Below are positions 10,450 through 21,310 of a stretch of DNA of 64,000 nucleotides, in pieces. This DNA comes from Pyrus communis (lineage: Eukaryota; Streptophyta; Magnoliopsida; Rosales; Rosaceae), in the NCBI RefSeq assembly GCF_963583255.1, contig NC_084814.1, positions 22,523,262-22,587,261 of the forward strand. The letters are read 5' to 3'. The translations under genes were made by a program, and so were the position numbers. The notes beneath the pieces were generated by a model that had not been told where the DNA came from, ran no database searches, and was given only the letters and a program-made list of their open reading frames with translations. Numbering within the stretch: position 1 is the stretch's first letter; every line of letters starts with the position of its first letter.

Positions 10450-12935
10450 TCAAGAAATTCGGATTGGATTCTTCCCAGCAACTTCGGAGTACCATGTCTT
10501 CCATGCTTCCGTATAATGAGAAAACAGATCCTTCAAAGCTGCAACATGAAGCAAAACATATGGTTCAGTAAAATTTTATTTGGATTTCTGCTATAAGACG
10601 TTTTCCTAGCTTCCTCCCCCTTGTTCTGTTCTTCCCACACCTAGTCAATCTCCTGTCATGTTTCTTTCTCTATCCACCTCTCTTCTCTTTCTCCCACTAT
10701 TTTCACCTGGCCCTACAGACAAGTTCACCTAGGCTGATGATGGTCATCAATCATTCAAGAGAAAAAGTGAGTCCATCAATCATCTGTAGGTTTAAAAACT
10801 AATGAAGTTCCTTATCAATTAGTCAATGTCGTGATGTGAATTCAAACCTATAGAAATGGATCACTGACAGCTAACTATAAATGATAAGAACAGCTATATT
10901 TACTATCAAAATCAAATTCTTTAATCTAAAGCATGAGGAATCATAAGATGATACCTTGGTTTTGATATTGAGGACGATACGTAGAGGTCAATTTCTCCCA
11001 ATCATGAACCTTCCTTGTGCTGCCAGTCCCAGCTCTGGCGATAGTGACAGGAGCAAAAGGACCGAACTGATAGCTCTTTGAACCATCTTTTGAGTCTTCC
11101 AAATTGCTCCTATCAGCCTCACCTACTAGGCCCTTCTGCTTTTGCCCATCCAACTTCCCACCAACAGAAGAGTCTACCTTTCCCCTCTTAGAACTGACGT
11201 TTGTTATATCTGTACCAAAGGCTCTCTTCTTAGTCTCCTGAGGAACCTCCTCCTTTCCTCTCAATCCCAACCACTTAAACGCAGGCTTCCTCGTATCGGA
11301 CGTGTGGGTCTGCACATTTTTGCACAAGAAGCAAAACATTAAACTTGGCCAAATAATAAGCGTTTAGGTTAACGGAAGTTGGATTCTGAATTTGAAAGTT
11401 TCATTTCTTTCTTCTACTGATGATTCAAATTAGTGTTTTTACCTTCTCAATGAGGTTCATGGACGACAAAACATTCGCAATATCATAAATCCGCCTTACT
11501 TTTGCTGCTTCATCAAGTTTTGAACAAAAGTTAGTCAAGAGTTTCTGCTCCTTTTAACATACGATCAGGAATAAACAAAACCAAGTACAAATTTCTTACT
11601 TCTCATCACTGATGCATTGTGTGCATCACCAAGCAGTAATTTAGCAGCTTCATCAAGGGAGATCATTTCAACCTACAAGTTCATGCAGTAAAATCAATAA
11701 TAGCCCAAAATTACATAAAACCCAAATCACAGTTTTATAGAATGAGCAAGTAACAATCCATTATTTCACTCACAGTTGAGCACACAAAGAGCTTCACAAA
11801 ATTCTGCGTAAGAAGCGCCAGCGACTTTTCCCTTCTATTATCTGCTTAACAAGAAATATAAAAGAAACAATCTTAGGACATCACCAAAAATATCATTCAT
11901 AGTAAATTTGAATACCACCTATAATTTAGCCCAAAGCACCGAACAAGATCAAAAACACCGAAAACAAAGCTTACCTGATTTTGGGTTCATAGGTTTAAGA
12001 TTAAGATTAGTGTTCGAGTTCTCGGTCTGTTGACTCCCACATCTTTCTACATCATCCTCTTCATCTGAAATTTGCAAACCCTGCGGAAAATAATGAAACT
12101 TTTAAAATTTTTGGATTCAAAGACCTTATTTTGAACAGATGGACAGCCCAATAAAGAAAACCCCCAAAAAACTTGCCTTTTGATCTTCGTTGCCGTCAAA
12201 GTTACAAATATTCTCTCTCAGACCCTCTTCCTATTGCACAATAAAACACCAAATCAGTACCAAATTCAAGAAAAAGCACCAAAATTAAAGAGAGAATTGG
12301 GTCAGATCTGAATCTTAATGATGAATTGTGAGAGATAAATACCCTTAGCTCTTGTAGGGCACTAGGAATCGCCTTAAATCCTTTCCAAGAATACTGGTTC
12401 TTCGCCTTTCGAGCAAGAACCTGGAAATTAAAATCCACCCAAATGAATAAATCAATACTCGAAAAATCGAAACAAATCGAAGGAAAAATACCCAGAAAGG
12501 AAAAAGAGAAACTGACCCCAACGCTCTCCAAGACGTTGACAATATCGTAGATCCGCCGCCTCTCTACACCTGCAAGTCGAGAAACCATTAGATCCAACGA
12601 AATGAATACAAGAAAGTGCAAAGGAATCGGAGATCGGGGAAAGATGGAGACCTAATCGTGAAGCGGCGTCGTCGAGGCCGATTGAAGTCACGCCGTCGCG
12701 GTTGTAGAGGCCGAGGAAACTGCACGATTTGAAAGAAAGGAAGAATTAGAGAGAGAGAGAGAGAAAATTAGAGAATCAAGAAATTGCAGACAGAGAGAGG
12801 GAGAAAGTACTTGGAGCACAATAGGCCGAGAGACTTCTGCTTTCTGCTGTAGCCGTGGTTTCTGGCGGAAGGACCTGTTGGGGCCGGGGCGGAGGATTGC
12901 GCTGGGGCTGGCGGTGGGGGTGGAGGAGCCGCCAT
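10450..12935 (-). CDS. DEL1: Atypical E2F transcription factor, DEL/E2Fe type
   Basis: DP-independent E2F repressor; in Arabidopsis DEL1 restrains endoreduplication onset and also represses the salicylate transporter gene EDS5. Eleven exons, 5' to 3': 12935-12811, 12719-12652, 12569-12517, 12420-12343, 12230-12177, 12080-11975, 11841-11774, 11672-11600, 11504-11443, 11309-10955, 10538-10450. They total 1131 bases, 376 aa. Seen: Pro/Ala-rich N-terminus; first winged-helix domain (RKQKSLGLLC to GVERRRIYDIVNVLESVGV and NQYSWKG); second one (REKSLALLTQNFVKLF to TKVRRIYDIANVLSSMNLIEK and AFKWLG). Two DNA-binding domains and no DP-dimerisation or Rb-binding region define the E2F7/8-DEL class. The intron after exon 5 is GC-AG. 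The ATG chosen opens the frame just before the first domain. Confidence 0.93.
12081..12176 (-). other. GC-AG intron in the DEL gene
   Basis: On the minus strand exon 5 ends AAAAG, the intron opens GCAAGT and closes CCGCAG. Using the GT four bases further in would reach a TGA within eight codons, so the GC donor is required. Confidence 0.85.
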
Positions 12936-13204
12936 GGTTGAGGGAGAGAAAATGGAGGGAAGCGAAGGTACTGAAAGACTAGAGAGAGAGGGGGGAAGGA
13001 GGGAGAGATATAGAGAGAAAGAGAGAGAAAGGACCGTTAAGAAAGAGGGGAAAAAGGGGGGTTTGAGGAGTAAAAGGCGGGGTGGGGTTTACAAATTTGA
13101 AATATTTGCGAGCGTTTGGGGATCCGAAGGGCGGCAGCGGGAGGGAGCGCCGAAGCGGTGGAGCGTAGCTGTCTGCGGAACAAATAGTTTTAAAAATGAG
13201 TGGG

Positions 13205-13242
13205 GAGGAGAGAGAAAGAGAGAGGAGAGAGAGAGAGAGAGG
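13205..13242. repeat. GA-rich microsatellite upstream of DEL
   Basis: Imperfect (GA)n tract in the presumed promoter; a second GA tract lies at about 12750-12765 inside the first DEL intron. GA/CT runs are common in plant core promoters. Confidence 0.7.
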
Positions 13243-13268
13243 GCGACTGTTTTCAAATGTTTGAATGA

Positions 13269-13276
13269 GCGGGAAA
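13269..13276 (-). promoter_or_regulatory. Consensus E2F site upstream of DEL
   Basis: GCGGGAAA on the plus strand reads TTTCCCGC on the gene strand, a perfect match to the E2F consensus TTTSSCGC, about 335 bases before the ATG. Arabidopsis DEL1 is reported to be controlled by E2FB/E2FC through a promoter E2F element, so a conserved input is plausible. Confidence 0.6.
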
Positions 13277-14314
13277 TCTTATGGTTTCGGGTTTTTTGTT
13301 TTTTTTTGTAAATGGAGCCAAATTTACCGTCTTTTACCTCCCTTTTTTTGTTCATTTTTACGTCCTCATATTTGGACTGGGTTGCTAATTTTGCCCAATT
13401 TAGGTCCCAAATCTCGGCCAAATTTGCTTAAACATTTATTTTTCCTCTCCATAATTCTTATCCTAATTCAAATTTCGTTTTTGTAGATACGAGGGGGATT
13501 CGAATTTAGCTTACTTCAACAACGGAAGGGAAGGTACCATTAAACTAGCAGTTGGTTCACTTGTATATTTTGTGTGGTATTGAAATAAACTTGTTGTATG
13601 CAGTATTTAAAATATTCATAAAATTGTCGATATTTCCATCAAAATATCCAAAAAATTAAGAATTGATATATAAAAAGGGCGAAATGCAAAATTCAACTGA
13701 TATCAACGAAATATAAGACAATCAATGAATATCAATGATAATTACTGATTCACCAAAAAAAATTTACCATAACCCCTTGCAAATTTCAAATTTTTTAAGG
13801 AATTTTTTCTCTAATTTCAACTAAATCTGAATGAGATGATATATCCAGCCCATTGTAAATTGCCGCAATCTATATCAATATTTTTATAAAACTGCATATC
13901 GATATTCCCACATTTATCGATTTTTTAAACACTGGTTATATGAAAACGAATTTGAAAACAGAAGATATGCGCTCAAGTTTATTTCTCGTTCTTCTTTCCG
14001 TGATATTTCATTTCCAACTAAAATGCTGAGAGGGTCGTTCTTGGGCCAGTCCTGTTTTTTGACTGCTTGCAAAAGCAGTGAAAGCCTCTCAAGTCGGGTG
14101 CCCAAAAAATTCTCTCTTTCAATCGTATTTCACTAAAATGCCCACCTGATCTGATCCTCCAAACTGTAGACTTCCAACACCGGGCGATACGAGAACATCG
14201 TGTTGAAACTTCAACAGGAACAGAAACCCCTTGGAGCAGTAGTAGCTGGGGTTAAGATTGGAATGGAGTCTCAAATCTACATGGTTCATGAGCCAATCTG
14301 AATTCCAACATGGC

Positions 14315-15778
14315 TCACAATTTTACTTGACGGGGAAGACGGCCACATTTGCTCTGCAATCTTAAAATCTCTTTTGCAAAGCCTTGATTACCCGTTAACA
14401 AAAGCCCATCCAGAACACGATTGAAGGTGAACCTTCGCGGCAAAAATCCTCTATCAACCATCTCAATCAACAACTTCCCTGCCACCAACAGGTCTTCAGG
14501 TTTCTTCCTCACAAACATGGCACTAATCAAAACATTGTACGTGTCCAGATTAGGCAAGCAATCACCATGACCCATCTTCTCAAACACATTCAACGCCTTT
14601 TCAATCTCTCCGGCGTCACAAAAGTACCGGATCACCACATTATATGTCTGAACATTTGGCTCACACTCATCATCCTTCATTCTGTCCAAAAACTCCAGCG
14701 CCCTATCCATGTTTCCCGCGTGACACAATCCTCTAATCAATACATTATAAGTCGTCACGTTAGGCACATAACCCTTGCTCACCATTTCCTCAAAAACCAC
14801 AACAGCATTTTCCACACTATCTTTCTTACACAAAACCTGAATCAAAGCATTGTAAGTTGCCACCGAAGGAAGCACGCCTTCCCCAACCATCTCATCGAAA
14901 ACCTTTCGAGCTTTCTTAATCTCCCCGACAACACCAAACCCATGAACCAAAGTAGTGTAAGTAACAACATCAATCTCACACTTCCTCTTCTTCATCTGCA
15001 AAAAGAACTCCCAAGCTTCCTTAATCTGACCAGCTCTGAAATACCCTTTAAGCATTATGTTGAACGTCGTTAAACTCGGGTCTAATCCCCTCTCCACCAT
15101 CTCCCCCAAAAGCTCCAAAGCTTTCGGGGTTCGCTTAATCAAACACCACCCGTTCGCAATTATATTGTAACTAACACAATCAGCCTTAAACCTGCCCCTA
15201 AACACCTTAAACAAATTATACGCCTTTTCAACACGCTTAGCTTTACAAAGCACGTCAAGAATTGTATTAAACGAATTCAAATCCTGAGAGCAACCATGTT
15301 CATGCATTGACAGGAACACCTTAACGGCTCTATCAGGCTTACCAGCAGCCACATACCTCTCCGTGATGATAGCGAAAGTCCTCGGCCCGGGACCGAGCCT
15401 ACGGGACCGCATTCGGGCCACGAGGGTCCAGAGGGACTTGTAGTCGCGCAGGCGGCCGGCAACGTCGATGGCGTGGTCGAAGGAGGAGCAAGAGTGCCTG
15501 TAGTTCGGATGGTGGTCGAGGACTTTGAAGAATTGGAGGGCTTTGGGTCCATGATTCCAGAGCCTCTTCAGGGTTTTGTCGACAAAATCCGAAGACCAGT
15601 CGATTTCGGGGCTGTGAAGAATCTGGGTTAGGGTTTGCGGGTCGGATTTGAGAATCAGGTTCGCCAAGTGAGAGTCTTGAGAGGGATGTGACGGTGAGGT
15701 GGTGAGGCTCCGATGCAGAATTGGAAAACTGGGTTTTGGGTTTTTCTGTGCGGCAGTTTTGAGTTGCAAAGTGAGCAT
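14315..15778 (-). CDS. OTP43: P-class pentatricopeptide repeat protein, OTP43-like
   Basis: Single-exon gene of 487 aa. In Arabidopsis OTP43 is a mitochondrial PPR protein needed for trans-splicing of nad1 intron 1, hence complex I. Seen: a basic, Ser/Thr-rich N-terminus of about 45 residues that suits an organelle presequence, then about ten 35-residue P-type PPR motifs with the usual TYNxLI...G...A...F..M pattern (for example VTYTTLVHGFGVVGEIKKA, TYNVLIRGLCHAGNMDRA). No E or DYW domain. The frame is open upstream to 15844 but the codon there is TTG; the first in-frame ATG is at 15778. The OTP43 assignment rests on sequence style plus position next to the KONJAC gene, as in Arabidopsis At1g74900/At1g74910. 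Confidence 0.85.
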   Translation of the reverse strand: MLTLQLKTAAQKNPKPSFPILHRSLTTSPSHPSQDSHLANLILKSDPQTLTQILHSPEIDWSSDFVDKTLKRLWNHGPKALQFFKVLDHHPNYRHSCSSFDHAIDVAGRLRDYKSLWTLVARMRSRRLGPGPRTFAIITERYVAAGKPDRAVKVFLSMHEHGCSQDLNSFNTILDVLCKAKRVEKAYNLFKVFRGRFKADCVSYNIIANGWCLIKRTPKALELLGEMVERGLDPSLTTFNIMLKGYFRAGQIKEAWEFFLQMKKRKCEIDVVTYTTLVHGFGVVGEIKKARKVFDEMVGEGVLPSVATYNALIQVLCKKDSVENAVVVFEEMVSKGYVPNVTTYNVLIRGLCHAGNMDRALEFLDRMKDDECEPNVQTYNVVIRYFCDAGEIEKALNVFEKMGHGDCLPNLDTYNVLISAMFVRKKPEDLLVAGKLLIEMVDRGFLPRRFTFNRVLDGLLLTGNQGFAKEILRLQSKCGRLPRQVKL

Positions 15779-15966
15779 TTTTCTGGGGTTGGAGTTGGGG
15801 ATTTCGGGTGGGTAATTTTCCGTCGTTATTTTCTCGGCAGCCAAACATGTTTCGCGGGCTCAATTTAATTGGGCTTGGCATTTGTCTTTTTCACTATATG
15901 AGCCCAGCCCGTCCCAGGTTAATTGTAAAGGCATTGGTCAAAATCAAATCATGTTCATGACTTTAT

Positions 15967-16170
15967 GGAGAAGATATCCTCTCCGGATCTCTTCCATCAA
16001 GGTCATCGGATCAAATGATTCAGGTATTTTAAATTTCATCCAACGGTCCATCTGTTTTGACCCCTTAAAAACTATAATAATTTTTAGCCGTTCGATGAAA
16101 TTTCAAAAGTCCGAATCACTTGATACGATGGCTTTGGTGGAATAAATCAAATGAGGATCTCTTCTCATGT
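15967..16170. repeat. Dispersed GAGATCC-ended repeat, copy 2
   Basis: Counterpart of 4990-5205, with the same paired AAATTTCATCCAACGG and GATGAAATTTC blocks around a short spacer and a GATCTCTTC end. Confidence 0.5.
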
Positions 16171-16918
16171 TTCTAGTCTTTGTAGTGTAATTGTGGTCGG
16201 GGCAATTGTGGTTTAATTTACCTTCAAGTCGTCTAAGAATAAGAACAATATGAAAGATAAAGCACAAATCTAGATCATAAGAATATGGGCATATATAAGT
16301 ATAATAAATATGTATTAATATATACGTTATGCGATCCATATTGAATTAATGATATTGAAATAATTTCATTTCTTATTGGATTAAATACGGGTCTCCGACC
16401 GAGATGAAAGAAAATATACAAGAAATCAAATAGTAGAAAAAGAAAATATATAAATCTCAAACTTGCATTGTATCAATTCTACTAGATAGAAAGCCTGAAA
16501 GTTTTTATCCAAAAATATTACACTTACCATATTTTTCTTACCATATTTGTATCATCTTTTTAATAAAAATGTGAGCCACATATGCTGGAACGCCTAAGAA
16601 ATTTGAATTAAAAATAGGGAATAAAGGTTAACAATTAATCAGAAATTGTTTGTACATGTTTTGGTTGCTTTTTCTATATAACGGATTAAAGGGCATTAAA
16701 GAACAAAATCTTGACTGGATGAAAAAGAACCAACACTGATTAGAAGATGGTTACTGGTTAGAATGGCAAAAGAGCAAAAGCTTGTTGGATGAATAAGTGA
16801 TTTGGGGCTTTGTCATTGTACCCGAGTGTCCTGTATTTAATTCCTCTTTTATATTCTTTGAATAAATTTAGTATAGATTATCTTATCGCTTGAATGAGAA
16901 AGAATAAGGTGGACCATG

Positions 16919-17432
16919 TGCCACGTTTGGGCACAATGTAGCTCTGACATTATGTCATTAGTCCTACAACTTGTCGCGGTTGCACATAAGCTAAACCACT
17001 TCCTTTAAAGAAAGATTATATTCATATATACCAAATTATTTCTTTCGCACATTTTTAATTTTTTTAATATTTTTTGACATACCACTAACACTTATAGAAA
17101 AATATTAAAAAATTAAAAAGGTGTGAAAAATAATTTGGGATGTGAATATAATCTCTCACTCTAAATTAGGAAATAAATCTACCTACAAGGGAGCGTAGCC
17201 AATTGTCAATCGACGTGGCACTATGTTATTGGTCCTAGTCACGTGGTCAATCTTACGTTACACACTGGATTCGCAGCACACAAAGCGGGCTATTTTTCGA
17301 GGTCCGAATAGAAATTTTCTGTTATTTATGCCAATCAAAGATGACTTGGCATCATGACACTTTTCCACGTTGGCAATTAATATGACGTGCCTTTGTGTCA
17401 TTGGACCTTGCTACATGGTTATTTGACGTGAC
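16919..17432 (+). promoter_or_regulatory. ACGT-core cluster in three degenerate modules upstream of SGS3-like gene
   Basis: Six ACGT-containing cores: CCACGT 16921, GACGTGGCAC 17212, the G-box CACGTG 17240-17245, CCACGT 17365, GACGTG 17384 and GACGTG 17425. They sit around three related blocks: TATGTCATTAGTCCTAC (16951), TATGTTATTGGTCCTAGTC (17223) and TGTGTCATTGGACCTTGCTA (17395). ACGT cores bind bZIP factors (ABRE/G-box/UPRE types). The function is inferred only. Confidence 0.45.
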
Positions 17433-17697
17433 ATAGTATATTAAAAAAAGTAGTCGAGACACACTTTTCTCGAAGTTTTGAGAAATACTTATTAGAAATA
17501 AGAGTGTGTCAAGTGAGGAGAGAGACAGTCACGCAAAAGAGTGAATTAATATTCCAAACATTATATAAACACAACAGACTCTTCCCATCACTCTCGTCCC
17601 AGGAGGTGGTGGGTGGACTGTTGGGCTTCCATCTCGCAACAAAAACCACGCCTGCTGAGCTCCTCCAAGGTCGTCTTCATCGTCTCATTTGGCTTCA

Positions 17698-18598
17698 GGT
17701 ACATTTCTTGTTTATTATTTATTAATTTCTTAATTTTTTATGAATTTTGTTGCATGAGTTCGTGGCATTATGTAATCAAAAAAATTCTGTTCGTAGGATT
17801 AAAAATTGCAGAGTTAGGAAGAGATTTTCTCAATTGGATTTTTTTGTTTTCATTAATTTTATTAATTGGATTTTGATGGGTTTACAGAATTTTTGTCTTT
17901 TTGATTTGTGAAAGTTTTTACAGAAGTTCATGAAGAATGTGAGTTTCTATGGGTTTGCATTCCGATTTCCTACAAAAGTTCACAGCTTTTCTCTCTAGCT
18001 TGTGATTTATGATGTGTGTTTTTCCGAGAGATTGTATGCGTAACCCGGCGTGTATGCCCCTTTTTTATCTCTCATCACGTGACGTAGAGACAAGGACGGG
18101 GAGGGAGCACAGGCCCCGCGGTGGCGCATGCCCCTCCCACCTTTGTTTTATTAGAGAAATGATGATAGTAATCTTGTTAAAATAGTTGCAAACTTTCTCT
18201 CGAGTATAACCTCATTAAGGTGCATATATTTTGTTAATACGGATTAGCATTGATATGCAAAAAACGGAGCTTTGAATTTTACAAGGTGCCTCTCTTCATT
18301 AAATTTCTGGTTTCACCTCTGCCTGAGGGATGTACCCCGGTTACAGCCGAGATTTTGCCGGGGTTTAAGGGTGCTTATGTGCAGGCCTACATATGTGTTT
18401 GGTCATTGAAATTGGGAGAATTGAGAGTGAAATGAAAGGCTTTTAAAACATAACACAGTTGGATGCCGATGAAGTTTCGATATGAACTCTCAAGTCTCAA
18501 CTGACTGAGTTTGTAAGGACTAAAGTTACTTGTCTACCATTAGGCTATTTAGATCATTTGCTTTGATTGCGTTGTAGGTATTTGCACTAACATCAGGT
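17698..18598 (+). other. Possible 5' UTR intron of the SGS3-like gene
   Basis: A donor-like CAG|GTACATTTC at about 17697 and an acceptor-like CATCAG|GTGCC at about 18598 bracket a T-rich, ORF-poor stretch just upstream of the coding exon. cDNA would settle it. Confidence 0.4.
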
Positions 18599-18654
18599 GC
18601 CTCTATTGAAGGTTAGGTTTCCGTCTTTGTCAAGGAAGAGGATTGCTGTCCAAG

Positions 18655-20157
18655 ATGAGTTCAAGAAGAGGCGGCGGAAATCCAAAAGGAAAGCAATTGA
18701 GTCAGAATGTAGCAAACATTAGCCTGGAGTCGGCACAGGACAATGTAGAATGGGAGGTAATTGGCAAGAAAACGAAGAACAGAGGTGGTGGCAGATTTGG
18801 TCCTCAAAATTCTAGTTACAAGGCTTGGGGACCACCACCCCAAGGTGTTCCAATCACAGGCATGCGTAGCGGTGCTGGTGGTTCACAAGCTGCTCATTCT
18901 CAAAAACCTGCTGGAGGTAGAAATGCAAGGAATCAGTATAACAGCACTGGTGGTTTCGGAGATAACTCTGTGGCCCCGAAAAATGTGATTCCCCCTCCGC
19001 TGGACCAAGGATGGAATTGGCAATCCAGAGCTGGCAAGAAAGATAAGAATGTGGCTCCTCCTGTTGCTGTTGCCGAAGATTATGGTGACGAGGACAACTC
19101 TGATCCTCTGAGTGATCTTGGTGACTCGGATGAGGATCTCTTCAGTGATGAGTTTGACTCTGACTCTAGTGAAAAGAGTCATGAAACTCGAAAGAAGAGT
19201 AACTGGTTCAAACAATTCTTCGATGAGTTTGATCGTTTAAGTGTGGATGAGGTTGCTGATCCTGCCAGGCGATGGCACTGCCCTGCGTGCAAAAAGGGTC
19301 CCGGAGCAATTGATTGGTACGATGGCCTGCAGCCCCTCAAAAGGCATGCAGAAACTAAAGGGGCAAAGCGGGTGAAGCTCCATCGAGAGCTTGCAAAACT
19401 TATAGATGCGGAGTTGCAGCTGAAGGGAGCCTCTGTCACACCAGTGGGCCAAGTATTTGGCAGATGGGCAGCTCTGAAAGATGAGGAAAAGAATATCAAA
19501 GTTATCTGGCCTCCGATGGTGCTTATCATGAACACAAAACTCGAACAGGATGAATTTGACAAGTGGATTGGAATGGGGACCGAGGAACTTCTTGATTTGT
19601 TTGATGATTATCACGCTAGTAAGGCTCGACACTCATATGGTCCGCAGGGACATTGTGGGATGAGCATGTTGATTTTTGAGGCCTCAGCGATGGGACATTT
19701 TGAGGCGGAGCGGCTGCACAGGCATTTTTCCGAACAAGGATTTGGTAGGGATGCGTGGGAGCGCAATCCTGCCTTGTTTCGTCCAGGTCTTATCCGACAG
19801 CTCTATGGTTTCTTTCCAACCAAGCGAGACTTGGATACTTTCAACCAGCACTGCGATGATAAAGGGAGGGTGAAATTCGATATAAAATCTTACCAGGAGA
19901 TGGTCTTGCAGCCGACAAGGCAGATGAGCCTGGACAGCGAAGAGGTTATTCGGCTGAAGGACAAGCTCCCGAAAGAAATGAGGCTCAGGAAAGATGCTGA
20001 GGCAACTAATGCAATACTTCGTGGCAAGATCGAAAAGCTGCAAGACGAAAATCGTATTTTGAGGAAGAGGATCACAACGCAGTTGGAAGAGAACAAGGAA
20101 GAGATGATTCTGCAGGAAGAATTCTATAAAGGTGTTATATCTCTTCCTCGAGATTAA
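18655..20157 (+). CDS. SGS3-like XS-domain protein, intronless and C-terminally short
   Basis: SGS3 binds and stabilises RNA for RDR6-dependent dsRNA synthesis in trans-acting siRNA and antiviral silencing, in cytoplasmic SGS3/RDR6 bodies. Seen in 500 aa: a low-complexity Gly/Asn-rich N-terminus; an acidic Asp/Ser/Glu stretch (about 145-185); a zf-XS finger with CPACKKGPGAIDWYDGLQPL and the His in KRHAETKG; an XS domain (VIWPPMVLIMNT to the LYGFFPTKRDL region); and the start of the C-terminal coiled coil (ENRILRKRITTQLEENKEEM). Full SGS3 runs to about 620 aa with a long coiled coil; here it stops soon after EEFYKG. A GTGTTA at that point could be an old donor, but no continuing exon was found downstream. 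The upstream in-frame codon at 18643 is TTG, so the ATG at 18655 is used. A second, reduced SGS3 copy is likely. Confidence 0.85.
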   Translation: MSSRRGGGNPKGKQLSQNVANISLESAQDNVEWEVIGKKTKNRGGGRFGPQNSSYKAWGPPPQGVPITGMRSGAGGSQAAHSQKPAGGRNARNQYNSTGGFGDNSVAPKNVIPPPLDQGWNWQSRAGKKDKNVAPPVAVAEDYGDEDNSDPLSDLGDSDEDLFSDEFDSDSSEKSHETRKKSNWFKQFFDEFDRLSVDEVADPARRWHCPACKKGPGAIDWYDGLQPLKRHAETKGAKRVKLHRELAKLIDAELQLKGASVTPVGQVFGRWAALKDEEKNIKVIWPPMVLIMNTKLEQDEFDKWIGMGTEELLDLFDDYHASKARHSYGPQGHCGMSMLIFEASAMGHFEAERLHRHFSEQGFGRDAWERNPALFRPGLIRQLYGFFPTKRDLDTFNQHCDDKGRVKFDIKSYQEMVLQPTRQMSLDSEEVIRLKDKLPKEMRLRKDAEATNAILRGKIEKLQDENRILRKRITTQLEENKEEMILQEEFYKGVISLPRD

Positions 20158-21310
20158 AAGTTCGATTCAAGACTTCTGAAGTATTTTACATTTCTCTTTT
20201 GTTTGTTGGTCGAGAACCATGTTACATTTCGTTTCTGTTTTTTCTTGTTGGGATTTTCGTTTTATTTGGTAAGAACTTAATCTTATTTGAACTTCAATGT
20301 TTGCTTTTATATTGGTTGATTAAGCGTTAGAACTTGCATGAACGAGTTCATCGCTACTATAAGTTTCTCTTCATATTATATTGTGTTATTCGATTAGAAC
20401 GTCACGTGATGTACTTGTTCTATGCAAGTTGTTCTCGTATGTGAGAATCATTCAATCCAATTATGCGACCTGCCAAACTCTTACCAACCTACATATTTGC
20501 AATAATTTTCCCACCTTAAAAGACACCGTAAATGCTTACTGCGCATTTCCGACAGAGGTAGCAATGAAGTAACAATTTCAAATTTTCTATGCTACTAGAA
20601 CAAAATTAACTATATCTGATGAAAGTAGTAACTTAGTTAATAAATTTAGGGTATTCATCACAAATAATCTTTGAAATTGACCCACCCTATTAAGATGACC
20701 TTTGAAATTAACCCATTCTATTAAGATTCATGCCAACCATAAATGCTTATTGCGCATTTACGAGGAAGGTAACAATGGAGTAACAAAGTTAAATTTGCCA
20801 TGCTACTAGAACAAAATGAACTATCCAGTGAAAGTAGTAACTTAGTAAATAAATTTGGGGATTTCATCCCAAATAATCTTTGAAATTGACTCACTCCATC
20901 AAAATGGTGTCCGAAATTGAAAAACGATCCATATAGTTTCTGAATATGTGAGCCTCATGAGCCTTTGAAATTGAAAAACGATCAATTTAGTCCTTGAATA
21001 TGTGTGCCACAAATCGATGTGATCTATCCATCATAATTTTTTAAAGAATACATTATGTGTTGATGTGGTATATCGTAATAATGTAAAATCAAGAATCAAA
21101 AATACCAGCCCAGCCCATCCAAGTTAAAATACTAAAAAGCCCTCCCAGAACCCAAAACATTTCGATTCCTGTTTTTGAAAAATCTGAAAACAGAGAGCGC
21201 GCGGTGGGTCGGCAGCCAGTAGCAACCGTCACTCACGGCGGTCGTTAGATTCCCCGGCAAACAGTTGCAGAATTGGCTGAGCCAGTGAGTGACCCGAGTC
21301 AATCGATTCG
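20158..21310. other. Spacer with diverged tandem duplication
   Basis: Holds the SGS3-like 3' UTR, the ~211-bp tandem duplication and a shorter internal repeat around GAAATTGAAAAACGATC (about 20916 and 20970). No gene seen. Confidence 0.6.
20531..20912. repeat. Tandem duplication, ~175-bp copies offset by 211 bases
   Basis: The block starting AATGCTTACTGCGCATTT at 20531 recurs at 20742 as AATGCTTATTGCGCATTT. Both carry ATGCTACTAGAACAAAAT and GAAAGTAGTAACTTAG and end in AATAATCTTTGAAATTGAC. Non-coding and diverged. Confidence 0.8.

Larger units (their letters stand above)
12936..14314. other. DEL promoter region and spacer
   Basis: Purine-rich on the plus strand to about 13250, with the GA tract and the E2F site, then AT-rich sequence with no recognised gene. 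The PPR gene's 3' UTR lies at the right end. Confidence 0.6.
15779..18654. other. Divergent spacer: repeats, SGS3-like promoter and leader
   Basis: Left part holds a MITE-like repeat (15967-16170) and AT-rich sequence without genes. From 16900 a promoter-like zone with repeated ACGT modules begins, followed by a possible leader exon and 5' UTR intron of the SGS3-like gene. Confidence 0.6.

Noticed and set aside
15779..15844. Upstream extension of the PPR gene to 15844
   Set aside because: The codon at 15844 is TTG, not ATG; the first in-frame ATG at 15778 gives a presequence-like N-terminus.
18643..18654. SGS3-like start at 18643
   Set aside because: The codon is TTG; ATG at 18655 begins the family-like MSSRRGG start.
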